From: Trichoplax adhaerens
Taxonomy: Eukaryota; Placozoa; Uniplacotomia; Trichoplacea; Trichoplacidae
Assembly (NCBI RefSeq): GCF_000150275.1
Contig: NW_002060947.1
Location: 1,334,193 to 1,398,192 of the forward strand
DNA length: 64,000 bases
Direction: 5' to 3'
The notes beneath the pieces were generated by a model. It did no database searches. It saw only the letters and a program-made list of their open reading frames with translations, and was not told the origin of the DNA. Numbering within the stretch: position 1 is the stretch's first letter; the number at the start of each line of letters is the position of its first letter. Shown piece by piece: positions 11,401-22,600 of this stretch. Position numbers and translations under genes: made by a program.

Positions 11401-14387
11401 AATTAATGAAAAAAAACAAAAAACAATTAATTTAGGATTTATTATTATTACGTCAAATTTTTCCATTGCTCTCGCAATAAAAATAAAAATGACCTTTAAT
11501 TTATACTCTCAATATTCAGAGATATTGATATAAAGACTGGCTATACAACTCGATCCATTTTGTGCATGCCAATCATGAATAAAGGCCGGTTCGTCTATTA
11601 ATTTTAATGCAATTATTATTGTCTCTGCATTGTTAAGACAAGTGAAATATCTGCTGTAGAAACTGCCTAATCTAATCTAACTATAATTATTGATCGTGCG
11701 CTTATAAAAACTAATATTCTTGATGTAAGATTTTAATAAAAACCCAATTTCATTTATCTCTTTAGCTGTATAGGTGCTATTCAAATGTTGAATAAAATCA
11801 ATGGGGATTTTACGAAAGAAGGTGATTAAGTTTTCGTATTACTATTGATTTAGAGTTCAATTTTCCCCTTTCTTCTCTGACAATAATTTTACTTCACTTA
11901 TTGATGTAAAATAACAATGATGACATTATACCCTTTCTAGATGAAGACGCATTTAGGATATTTACAGTTTATTGCAACTTGGCACTCCATACATCCGAGG
12001 TAACTTGAAATACTCATAATATAAATAAAAAATAACATTTCTTTTAACCACTGGGCTATTTCTTAAATAATTAATCCAAATTTATGAATAGATAGCAGAT
12101 ACGCAATATGATGCCTTTACATATGCGCTAAAATTATTCTACTATTGTAATTTCAGATCTATGTACAACTGCGCAAATCAGAGAGCAAAAGGAAAGTTGC
12201 CCTCGATTCCTACTTTTATCATAGCAGTTGTACAAATGAAGAAATGGAAGATGTTATTGCTTCCCCATATTTACAGTCAGAATTAATACCTACTCGCATA
12301 GAATCGTAAGTTAAAATTCAATTTTAGTACAATAGCAATTATTCTAATAACGTAAAGTCTAATAGAGAGATGTGATAAATTATTGTTGGCATATCGACAT
12401 CGAGCACTTAAGCATGAATAAATTTGATCTTTCATGAACAGCATCAATTTTACTGCTGACGATGCAAGTGCCGAATATACAGATCCGAATATATTGCCCC
12501 GACTCTTCTTGCATATGTTTAGGGAATTATTTGGAACAACTGGGTATACCAAATATCAAAAAGATCGAATAATAATTTGTTTTGATATACAAATTTAAAA
12601 AATTTTTTATTAATTCGTTAAATATCCACTTCATTTCCTTTAGATTCGATGTGTTCGATTTATGTCGATTCACCTTGACCTGTCGTAAAAATTATCGCCG
12701 AGTACCATACCATAACTGGTATCATGCCTTCAATGTAACGCATAGCATGTATTACATAATCAAGAACAGCCCTGGCATGTTTGATCGTCTAGAGGTAGGA
12801 TCCATTTCCATAAGCTTCAAAATTATCACAAAGTTTTTTTGTAATGCCCGGATGATAGCATGAATAAATCCAACATTGACTAGATATTATGCAACTTTTT
12901 TACTGCTTATTTTGGTTAATATTGATTATTTTGTAATTACTAAAAGAAAAAATAATTTCTTATTCCTTTTATTAGTGTTTGGCAATGTTTATTGGGTGTT
13001 TATGTCACGATTTAGACCATCGGGGAACAAATAATGCTTTCCAGGTCAAGTCAGAAAACCCCTTAGCTGATTTGTATTCAACCTCAGTACTGGAACAACA
13101 CCATTTCAATATGACAGTGATGATACTGCAGGTAAAAATAGTTGTCCTGGTTCATACAATAGCATAATATTATATTTGAATCTTTACTCTGATTATTAGT
13201 AAAAATGTATGTTTCAAAATTTGCAACAAAAATGATCATGATAAAAAATTTCATTTCTATCAATTATTAACTATCATTGCTTCTTCGCATATACTAGCGT
13301 GATGGACACACCATCTTATCGAGCTTATCAAAAGAAGATCACGAAATAGTAAGTTCATATACAAAATAATACTTTGACCCACATACTCATATATTATTCT
13401 AAGATTACAATTCTATAAATATAATATCGATAAAAAAAATTACTTATCGCTTCCAAGTTGATCATACTGTTATAAATAGAATTGAATTTGAATAGATCAG
13501 GCCAAAAACTTATTACCAACTTCAACTTATTTTCTAGGTTATGAATTATATCCATGACGCAATTATCGCTACCGATTTAGCTCTCTACTTTGGCAATCGA
13601 TCAACTTTACAAAAGCTTGTAGACAACAAAGAGTTCGACTGGAACATCCAACGCCATAGGTTAGACAATCTTAATACAGTATCTATATTTTCTAAATTCT
13701 ACAACTTTAGTAAAGTTATAAATTAATATGATCTTAGATCCCGAGTTCGAGGATTAGCAATGACTGCATGCGATCTTATTGCCGTTGCAAAGCCATGGAA
13801 ATACCAATTTGAAACTGTCAAGCAAATTTTTGCCGAATTTTACGATCAGGTATTGATTCTTATGCATGTCTTTGCTTTAATAACAATCAACATAAAATCT
13901 AAACTTGGATATTATTAATGGCTTTCAATTACGCCAAATAGGGTGATGTAGAAAAGAGATTAGGTATAGCACCAGTTCCTATGATGGATAGAGATAAGGA
14001 ATCGGAATTACCAGCTAATCAGGTAACTTAACTTTAATGTGATAGTAATGAAATATCTTATTTTTTAAAGCTACTTTTTAATCTCAATCATCGCGACTTT
14101 TTTATGATACTGAAATTTAATAATTAGGTCGGCTTTATAAATGGAATCTGTTTACCATGCTACGAGTTGTTAGCATACCTACTACCCAACACTCAGGCAA
14201 TGGTAGATAATATTATGTAAGTACTATATTTTATGGTCATCGACAGATTGAATCTTGTCATCATGTGTAGAATGACGATTAATAATTTCTTGATTTTTAA
14301 AGGATCAATCTCCAGCAATGGCAACGTCTATCTGACGAGCAAGATCAAATTGGAAAGGACGCTAAAGTAGTGAATTTATCCAATTAA
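5428..14387 (+). CDS. PDE10A: PDE10-type dual-GAF cyclic nucleotide phosphodiesterase
   Basis: Class I phosphodiesterase that hydrolyses cAMP and/or cGMP; about 843 residues by my model (human PDE10A is near 780). Exons: 5428-5596, 8393-8430, 8626-8926, 9022-9071, 9173-9204 (uncertain), 9611-9716, 9809-9842, 10008-10067, 10242-10303, 10452-10502, 10680-10738, 10928-10979, 11065-11207, 11288-11380, 11520-11588, 11766-11821, 11941-11999, 12157-12305, 12442-12543, 12644-12794, 12976-13131, 13298-13348, 13538-13659, 13738-13849, 13942-14022, 14128-14216, 14303-14387. Phases agree throughout. The N-terminus has the PDE10-like segment around [16 protein letters not shown] follows a poly-Ser tract, and GAF-B carries an NK...F...DE motif ([12 protein letters not shown]). 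The catalytic domain shows [23 protein letters not shown] and the invariant Gln of [18 protein letters not shown] and [11 protein letters not shown] fit PDE10 better than PDE5, PDE6 or PDE11. The start is the first in-frame ATG of exon 1. Exon 5 rests on a weak donor. Confidence 0.92.
5717..5880. repeat. 62-base tandem repeat in PDE10A intron 1
   Basis: Three copies of a 62-base unit: TCTTTCAAGCTCAA starts at 5719, 5781 and 5843. The unit also contains CAAAGTAGAATACCTCAACT. It lies shortly after the exon 1 donor. Confidence 0.85.
6110..7065. repeat. 129-base minisatellite with internal hairpin, in PDE10A intron 1
   Basis: Seven to eight copies. The word CTCGATCAT recurs at 6119, 6242, 6371, 6500, 6646, 6775, 6904 and 7033, mostly spaced 129 bases. 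Several units contain a near-perfect inverted repeat: GGACTACTGGAAATCTT pairs with AAGATTTCCAGTAGTCC across a short loop (6263-6303 and 6392-6432). The first copy has a degenerate version of the same palindrome. Short open frames here are by-products of the repeat. Confidence 0.9.
7387..7530. repeat. 33-36 base tandem repeat in PDE10A intron 1
   Basis: Four copies of AATAGAATCCTTTCGTTTTC followed by a T-rich tail and ATCATCC. Length differences come from the T run. Non-coding and intronic. Confidence 0.85.
8719..8743 (+). repeat. AGT trinucleotide run coding poly-Ser in PDE10A
   Basis: A perfect run of AGT codons inside the third coding exon gives a serine stretch in the linker between the N-terminal segment and GAF-A. 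Such a coding microsatellite probably varies in length between individuals (inference). Confidence 0.8.
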
Positions 14388-17300
14388 CAGAATTTCATTA
14401 TAAGATAAAATGAAATTGCCTATCCTATATCAATTGATGGTTGGGGACAAACAAACAGCAAGCAAATGCAAGCATGCGAATAAACATTTGAATATACAAT
14501 AATCATGCTATAAATGCATAGATTATGGTAAAGTGATACCATACGTTATTAACGTAATTGCATGCCATACATTTTATATGAAACTTTTGACAACTTTACC
14601 AATTCATTTGGTAACAAAATTTGCTTGCAATGTTCTTGTTTCTAATTTCCTTTTTAACAAAATATATTTAAATGAAATTTCGTATAAGTTAATTATTTCC
14701 TGTGCGATAAAATCACAGGTATATCTAATAACTTAAGTCATTCATTGCATTTATTCATTTTATTACGAAGATAATGTAGTAGTGTATAAAAGAATAGCTA
14801 AAATGATACTAAAATAGCGTTAGAGTGAATTCAAATACGGTAAATTTATTATTTATATTACATTTTATTGGTCGGATAAAATGTTATAAAGAGAGACGTA
14901 GAGCGTTATCACGTGCAGAAATCTTAAGCTAAAACACGAGTTATTAAGTAATTTGTTATTAATTCATCTTTATTGAAGCGATTCATTGACGTGGCAGTTT
15001 AATTTTATCTTTTATTTTCCGTAAGATGCCATGGATTTTATTGCTAGTTAATTTATTTCAACCTATTATTTGCCAATTTAATTTACAAATCCTCAACAAC
15101 TTTTATTAACGTTACAAGTATTCCAAGGTAAATTAAGTGAAAATTATAGCATAAATTGAATGAGATGATAAATTACGTGGGAACGACTATAAAATCGATA
15201 TCATCTTGACAATCGGTCACTTCAAGTTGCAATAATCGTTATTTTATGGAGGATAATAAGAAAGATTATTATTTATCATTTCATTTTCCATTTGCATTGC
15301 TAACTCAACAATTTTCACTTGCAAGAATTTTAATTGTAAGAAAATGAAAGCATTTAGTTCATTACATATCTTTAATATGGAACATAACCTATTTCAATTT
15401 TACTATTATATCATTAATTCATTCATTCATTACTTATTTGAATAGTTGAAATTGTAGGCAATGTATGTTATGATTTGATTTTATACGTTTTATGCATTAA
15501 TCGCGTTAGCTTTTGTTGAGCAAATTTTCAACTTGGATTGTTTTTGCGCTTATTTGTTTACATATTCCTTGGATATTACATTGCATTTTTTATTTCAAGA
15601 AAGAAATGTTAGAATTACCATGAAGTTGACTTGTATTAGATTTTTCATAACAGATGAAAGTTTGATTATTCTATTATTCCATAAGATTAAAATCTAGGAC
15701 TTAATTAATTGATTAAACCGTCAAGTATATAATCAAATTTATCGCCAACGTTCGGTGAACGTTGTGCATCAAATAATGATTATCAATAGGTATCGTCATG
15801 ATACAAGATTAGTATTTCATTTTTCGATTAACTGACAAGCAGTCCACTTAGTCTGCTCCATTTGCAATATATTAATATATATAAATAAAGCACAAAATTC
15901 AATTTGCTTTGACTCGAATCATTTTGGTTAATGATATGCCGCTCATGTCATGATCTCCATCAAGTAGTGAGCTTATTAAAATAACAAGCGTAATCGAATT
16001 ATCACTATCGTTTAATTTCAACATTAGTTAACTTTAACTTTATTAATCCAGTGATTAAATTATACATTATGTTTATTCGATTAGTAACTATTTCATTGTA
16101 TACATGCTACTCTAGGTCAGTCCTTCCAGCTGATTAATTATATAAACATTAGTCAGGCGGTTCGAAATAAAATAAATTTCCAATATTAAATCTCAATTAT
16201 GCCGCTAAGCTCCAAAAATATTGGACTCTTTAATAGGCAGTTAATTGCTATGGAGAAACACTACATAGATAAATCATAACTGCTGTGTCAAGCCTAGCAT
16301 AACCTCCTATTATACTGATTGAAAAATTTGAAATAACACTGCAATGATGAATCAATTTTTTAGACTAATGTAAAGTTCATTCAAAAGCCCTTAGTTTACC
16401 AGAAAATTCAAATATAATGAATGAACTTTTAGATGACGGGTTCAACGGATTTTGAAAGTCTAAATCAGTTTAGCTATATCAGTCATTCCAACTTTACCAA
16501 TTCAGTGATAATAGTGCATCCAAACTCTATTCGTTTTCATTTTAAATACAGTCTAATCCATTCAATTCACAGCTTTGTTATTCTAACTACTCATACCCGT
16601 ATGACAGTGTGCTTTCAATACATTCAAACAAGAACTCGTATTTCTTGTTCAACTTTGTTAATGACATCGACCTTAATTCATCTGGCAATACCAAAGACTT
16701 TCTACCTTCAATTATCTATCTACGATTTCTATTTCCGTCAATATCATCCAAAAATAAAGACTAGTAAACACAATCTTACAATCAATCGTTTAACTTGTAC
16801 TGTTTTCATAAATCTTACCATTACTATCTTAAGCTAATTTAGAGACTACGTAACTGCCATCACACCAAGGTTACAGTTAATTAAAGAGATCGTCAGTACC
16901 GCTAAGATCTAATATAATTATTGGCCGAAGACATGATATTCTATCCACTGAAATAGGAAAATAATTTATGATTCATATCCTTGTCACGGCAATCTGCTGC
17001 GGTGACATACATACTATAAAATTTATAGTATAAATACGGTAGACCAGACATGGATAAAATTCCTTCCTACAATAGCCTTCAGTACTACTATGAGTAAATA
17101 ATAATAAATGGTATCTAAAAGAGACCGATAATACTGCTACTGTAGTCCTACGTCATCATATGAGTATACCCTTAACATAATAATGGCGAAAAGATTTTCT
17201 TCCTAGCTCTATTGGCACGGTAGCTCAGACAGATAAAATAAATTGTTTATTAGTCAACATCTGCAGTTTACAAGAATCACCTAGCGGTGGTGTATACTTT

Positions 17301-18150
17301 TGGCTGTTCATTGCTCGATATCCTGTACTTCTATATAGAATTATAGAGAGTAGACATTGCATAGTAGATTTACTGTGCATATCGCAAAACTTCACTTTAC
17401 CAAGTTGCTGATGTTGTATACTGCTGGCATAGAGACAAGGTTCGTGGATAGCGTTAATTTGTGTGCTTTATTACTTTGGTGCGCTCCTGGAAAGCATTCT
17501 ATAATTACCCAGATATTAACTGATAGCCCATCTGAGTACTATGCAGGACCTATTCTCAATCTACCGTAAAATACTTTATTACTATCAATAAATAAAGTAT
17601 TCAAAAGGACTAACGGAGAGTTTGGGCGCTGTAAGACAGTGTAATATTGTATTCTAAGTTGATGATATATTTAGTAATGTCTACCGTAGGTGTTGTGTTC
17701 AACATGTGATAGATATACTCGTTAGAAGCTTAAGTATTAAATATAGCTAGCTTAGTAGCTGTAATCCTTTTGAAGAGGAGCGCTACAGTGCTCACACTAG
17801 AGCTTCACATGAAAGGTGTAAACTAGCCTGTATTTGAGATGCTAATACTGAAGTGTGTAGTAAGTAAGGTGCTAAGACTGTAAACGCGGAAAGGTATATA
17901 AGCGAGTAGTTTAGTATAGTAAGTTAGTTCTTTCTCTTTAGAAGTCCTCAGCTAATTGATTACGTTGTATCTTCGTAAAGGAGGTTTTGTTCAATAAATC
18001 TTAATTTACTAAAGTTTTTGAAGATTCTTGATCTATCAACCTCACAGGCGCCTTGCAATAATAACCGACTACAATTCATAAAGAAGCCTTGCTGTACAGT
18101 GTACATTAGATACCCGCATCGTTTCTCTTCAGAGCGAGCTCGACGACCAG
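14388..18150. other. Intergenic region between PDE10A and RPGR
   Basis: AT-rich DNA without a recognised gene. A 134-codon open frame at 16433-16837 has no initiator context, no domain I recognise and low-complexity AT-driven composition, so I leave it out. The 3-prime untranslated region of PDE10A must lie in the first part of this stretch. Confidence 0.5.
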
Positions 18151-19335
18151 TATTATATAATTATTAATGAGCTTTGACACAGCTTCATCATTATCATCAT
18201 TATGCTCGTTAACATTGCCTATGGATTATTTACAGTCTTGCACTGTCTATATTTAAGAATACTATCGGTAAGCACTTGATTTACTGACTGCTGTAGTATA
18301 ACTGCATCAGAATCACCATTGTGCTCGTTAACTTCGCCTATGGATTATTTACAGTCTTGCACTGTCTTGTAAAAGTCTATATTGAAGACACCCTTGGTAA
18401 TCAATTAATCGATGACTACTGCAGCGCTACAACACCAACAACTGCAAAGAATTTTACATAACTACATCAATATTCTGCTCGTTAATATTGTCCATAAAGT
18501 GTTTATAGTCTTGCAGTGTATTGTAAGTTACAACTTGTATTTGTTTATAATTAAGACATTATTGATTAATGCTTGTTTGACTTTTGTGGCAAAACAGCAT
18601 CCACATCACCATTGCGCTCCTTGACTATGGATTATTTACCGTCTCGTACTATTTTGTCACTGTCCATTTCCAAGACACTATTTGTGAACACTTGAATTAC
18701 TTGAGTGACTAACTACTGCAGCACAACTACATCTATATTACCATCGAGCTCATTAACATCGCCAATGGATTGTTTACATTCTTGCTCTATCTTGTAACTG
18801 TCCATATTTAAGACACCGTTGGTAAGCCCTTGATTGACTGAATACAACACCATAATAGCCTCAGCAAGTGTACAAAATCATGAACAACTGCATTAAAATG
18901 CACTCACTAACAGCCAACAAACTGTTCACAGTCTTGCACTATGTTGTAATAGTCCAATATTCAAATCATCGTTGGTAAACACTTGATGGACTGACTTCTA
19001 CAGCGTAATACTTTCAACATGTTTACAAAATCATTCAGCAACTGCATCAATATTGTGCTCGTTAACATCGCCAATTAACTGTTTACAGTCTTGTATAGTG
19101 TTATAGCTGTCCAATATTCAAAACATCGTTGGTAAATACTTGATTGACTAACTACTGTACCATAATAGCCTCAATAAATGTGCAAAATCATCACACCACT
19201 TCATCAATATTATATTCGTTATAAACATCGCCAATGGGCTATTTACGGTCTTGCACTGTGTTGTAACTGCCTATATTCAAGTCACCGTTAGTTAACACTG
19301 GATTGACTAACTATTGCAGCATAACAACCTCCATA
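18150..19335. repeat. Degenerate repeat array upstream of RPGR
   Basis: About eight diverged copies of a unit of roughly 115 to 160 bases share CTCGTTAACATCGCCAATGG, TTTACAGTCTTGCACTGT, GTCCATATT and GGTAAACACTTGATTGACT. Unit starts fall near 18207, 18324, 18478, 18616, 18749, 18900, 19058 and 19214. It ends about 0.3 kb before the RPGR start codon. I see no coding potential and no terminal repeats of a transposon. Confidence 0.75.
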
Positions 19336-19437
19336 ACAGTATCAAATGATCGTTCTTTCCATATCCTATCCGGTCACTATGGAGAGAAAGTGGCCAAAAG
19401 ACAACAACGCTCAAGCTAGTATTTTTTTGATTCTTTC

Positions 19438-19450
19438 GTTTCCTAGCAAC
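19438..19450 (+). promoter_or_regulatory. RFX X-box-like site upstream of RPGR
   Basis: The 13-mer GTTTCCTAGCAAC matches the X-box half-site pattern RYYNYY, a one-base spacer, then RRNRAC. RFX factors bind such sites in promoters of many ciliary genes. It sits 176 bases upstream of the RPGR ATG, a typical X-box distance. That RFX binds here is inferred from the motif, position and ciliary nature of the gene. Confidence 0.6.
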
Positions 19451-19625
19451 CGCTAACAACAACGGAGAACGAAATACGCAAACGCATCAAAATTCTTCAA
19501 GTCCTTTAGCCAGATCAAAATATTCCTCTATAGCATAGATACTATAGAGTGAAAATCGTTATTAAACTACTTCCAAGTAAAGAAAACTAATATAATATTA
19601 AAAGCAGCAACAAGAGATTGAAATC

Positions 19626-22600
19626 ATGGAAGTCGACGATAACGATATCCCAGGTAATGAACAATAATAATACGAATAATCGGATCAAATCCAACCCAAC
19701 CCGTCCAACAGGCAAAATGGTATCTTAAAAGATACCATCATTTTCTCTATATACAATCGAGATGATTATACTACTCTTACTTTTATCCGATAGGAGAATT
19801 ACTTATTAAATAGACACGTAGACAACGTATGCAAATGTTACTATGGGCAGTTACTAGGTTAACAAATTGTTCAGTTATAGCTCAACTCTTAGCTAGAGAA
19901 GAATCAGTGTTACCAACCGCTTGTTTAATTTATTACTATTCTAAGATGGCAACGATCGCATCTTTGAAAGCAATTAATACTGTCTTCCATATTCAAAGTT
20001 ACATTTGATTTAATATACTATGCCTACTCTTCTTTCTTGCTTATTTTGCTTCTTCTCCTTATTGAATGATGACTAGAAACTGGAGCGGTTTTTACTTTTG
20101 GTAAGAGTCGATTTGGTGATAACCGAACCAATAAATTTTGGATCCGTAGCGATAAAGTAACCGATATTGCTTGTGGTGACGAACACACGGTAGTAGTTAC
20201 AGGTATGTTAGCCCAACCTATTTGAAATCGATAAACACACTATTTGCTAAATAGGCATGGAATATCCGTATTTAGAATCGGCGATGAACGATAATCAATC
20301 ATGGCCATTTGAATTGCAGTCTTTAAAAATTACAACTATCTTTGATTTTCGTCTTCATCCTATCTATACCAATCTTGACTAATTGATTAAAATAGTGAGA
20401 GGATGATGAATAGTCATACCAAAATTTGGGGATAATACCACTCATTTACTTTTATGAAAGCAAAGATAGCGTTGTAACATTTTGAGGTGTAAATGAAATA
20501 ACTTGTTCATATTGTTCAATAGAAAATGGACGACTTTTCACATTCGGTAATAATGAATGGGGACAACTAGGAATTGGTAGTAATAAAACTAGAAATAAAC
20601 CAACCACTGTCAAAGGTGTGCTCAAAAAATGAATATAATATTCATAAGGATTAAAAGCAATAGTAAATGTGATCCATTAGCAAATGTTATCGATTATTTA
20701 AGTATTATCTTAGTGATACCATCATGACAGCGTTAATGCACTACACTAGAATAGGTTATGAAATTGAACATATACTAAAAATGAGTAATGGCCAGTATTT
20801 AATTTATTTTGATACTTGTAAAATAGCTTTGAAACCAGAAAAAATAACTCATGTGGCCGCAGGAAGATTCCATACGTTAGCTGTTACAGGTAATGAGGTT
20901 GAACAATCTCTTATTTTTAATTGGACTCTAAATTATTACCCATATTCCACATCATCATCAATAATATACTATTATAACAATCTGATAGAAGGATGATTAA
21001 GATTGTAATGCCTATGTCAGTATTAATGTAGACGAAAAATCATAACCGACTTAGAGATTGAAAACATTTTCTTTATTAATTTGTAATGACAATTATTATA
21101 ATAAACTTATCATTCGTCACTTTAAATTTAAACCTATTGTTTTCTCGATTATAACGAGCAAGCAAACTAACAATACTTTCGAATAGCTTATATGCTAATC
21201 TTTGTCTTTTGACCAGATTCCAATAAATTATATAGCTTTGGTCAAGGTAGTGAAGGTGCATTAGGACATGGCGATGAAACGGTAAATAACTTACTGATCT
21301 CTTGATCTGTAATTGATAAACTAATTGAAGTATACGTAATCTATCTATTTCGATGGACTATTCTGTAGCACAGAATGAATTGTATCGCTTCAAGTTTTAA
21401 GTATATTAGCATCAGCCTTAAATGCTCTAAATATGCACAAATATGTAAACATGAGCAAATTAATAGACTATTGTCCATGTTCTTTTCTTAACCTTCACAC
21501 TTATATATATATATATATATATATATCCATTTAATTGGTCATCATTTAATGATACTGTATCTATAGGATCTTAATATGCCAACATCAATTGAAAGTTTAG
21601 AAGATAAAGACGTAAACATCATTGCTTGCGGCGGTTACCATTCTGCTGCCATAACAAGTGAGTAGTAGCATTCAACATGTACAATCACGATAATATCTCC
21701 TTTACTAAGATACTACCAATTCCTATACCTGGAGATGGTATCTACTTTATTTCAATCCATTTTAAAAATGGCTACAAGTTATTTCATTTCTTTTTCATTG
21801 ACTTCTAGAAAATGGAGAGCTATATATTTGGGGTAGTAATAGTGAAGGTCAACTTGGCTTAAAGGTATTCTAACCTCAGCAGCATATATACGTAATATCT
21901 GTCTGAAGGATACCGTACACTTCAATCTATCATCATACATTTGGTTATCATATTGAGCATTTTTTTTAAACCATAACTTACTTACTTTTAATGTCTATAG
22001 AATGATACAATATCATATCCGACAATGCTGGATCTGGGTAAATCGGTGATTTCAGTTGCTTGCGGTTATTATCATACAGCCGTAGTGACAGGTTTGTTTC
22101 TAGCAAGACATATCGTACTTTTTTCGTCCATTTCTGTTACGTTGGTAGCATGTATTATTTAGGTTGTATAATCACTTATATCATACTAAGAATCACATAT
22201 TGAACAGTTCAATTAATTGAAGTATCCAATTTATATTAAATACAATACCTACACTCGTTTACAGCTGATGGCAAACTTTATACATTTGGTGAAACAGAAG
22301 GTGGTAAATTAGGTTTAGGAGATATAGAAGCGCACAAAGTAACAAAGCCAAAGGTTGTTAAAGGAATATCCGGTAAAGTTGTTAAAGTTGCTTGTGGTGG
22401 AAATCACACTGTCGCTTTAACAGGTATGCTCCACCATATCATTTTGTGATGTTGAAATCATAAGACTCGATTATAATTCAATTCTATCAAGATTATGACG
22501 TCCTTGAAGGCTGATAGTTATTAAAATTTTCTATTTAATTGATGATTATTATATAGCTTCTGGCCAAGTTTATACATTTGGATCAGGACAAAATGGCCAA

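Noticed and set aside
16145-16175. GGTTCGAAAT resembling a tRNA B box
   Set aside because: The terminal CC of the B box is missing and no A box or cloverleaf can be drawn around it.
16433-16837. Open frame of 134 codons after PDE10A
   Set aside because: AT-driven composition, no domain, no splice context and no family resemblance. Chance is the simpler explanation.
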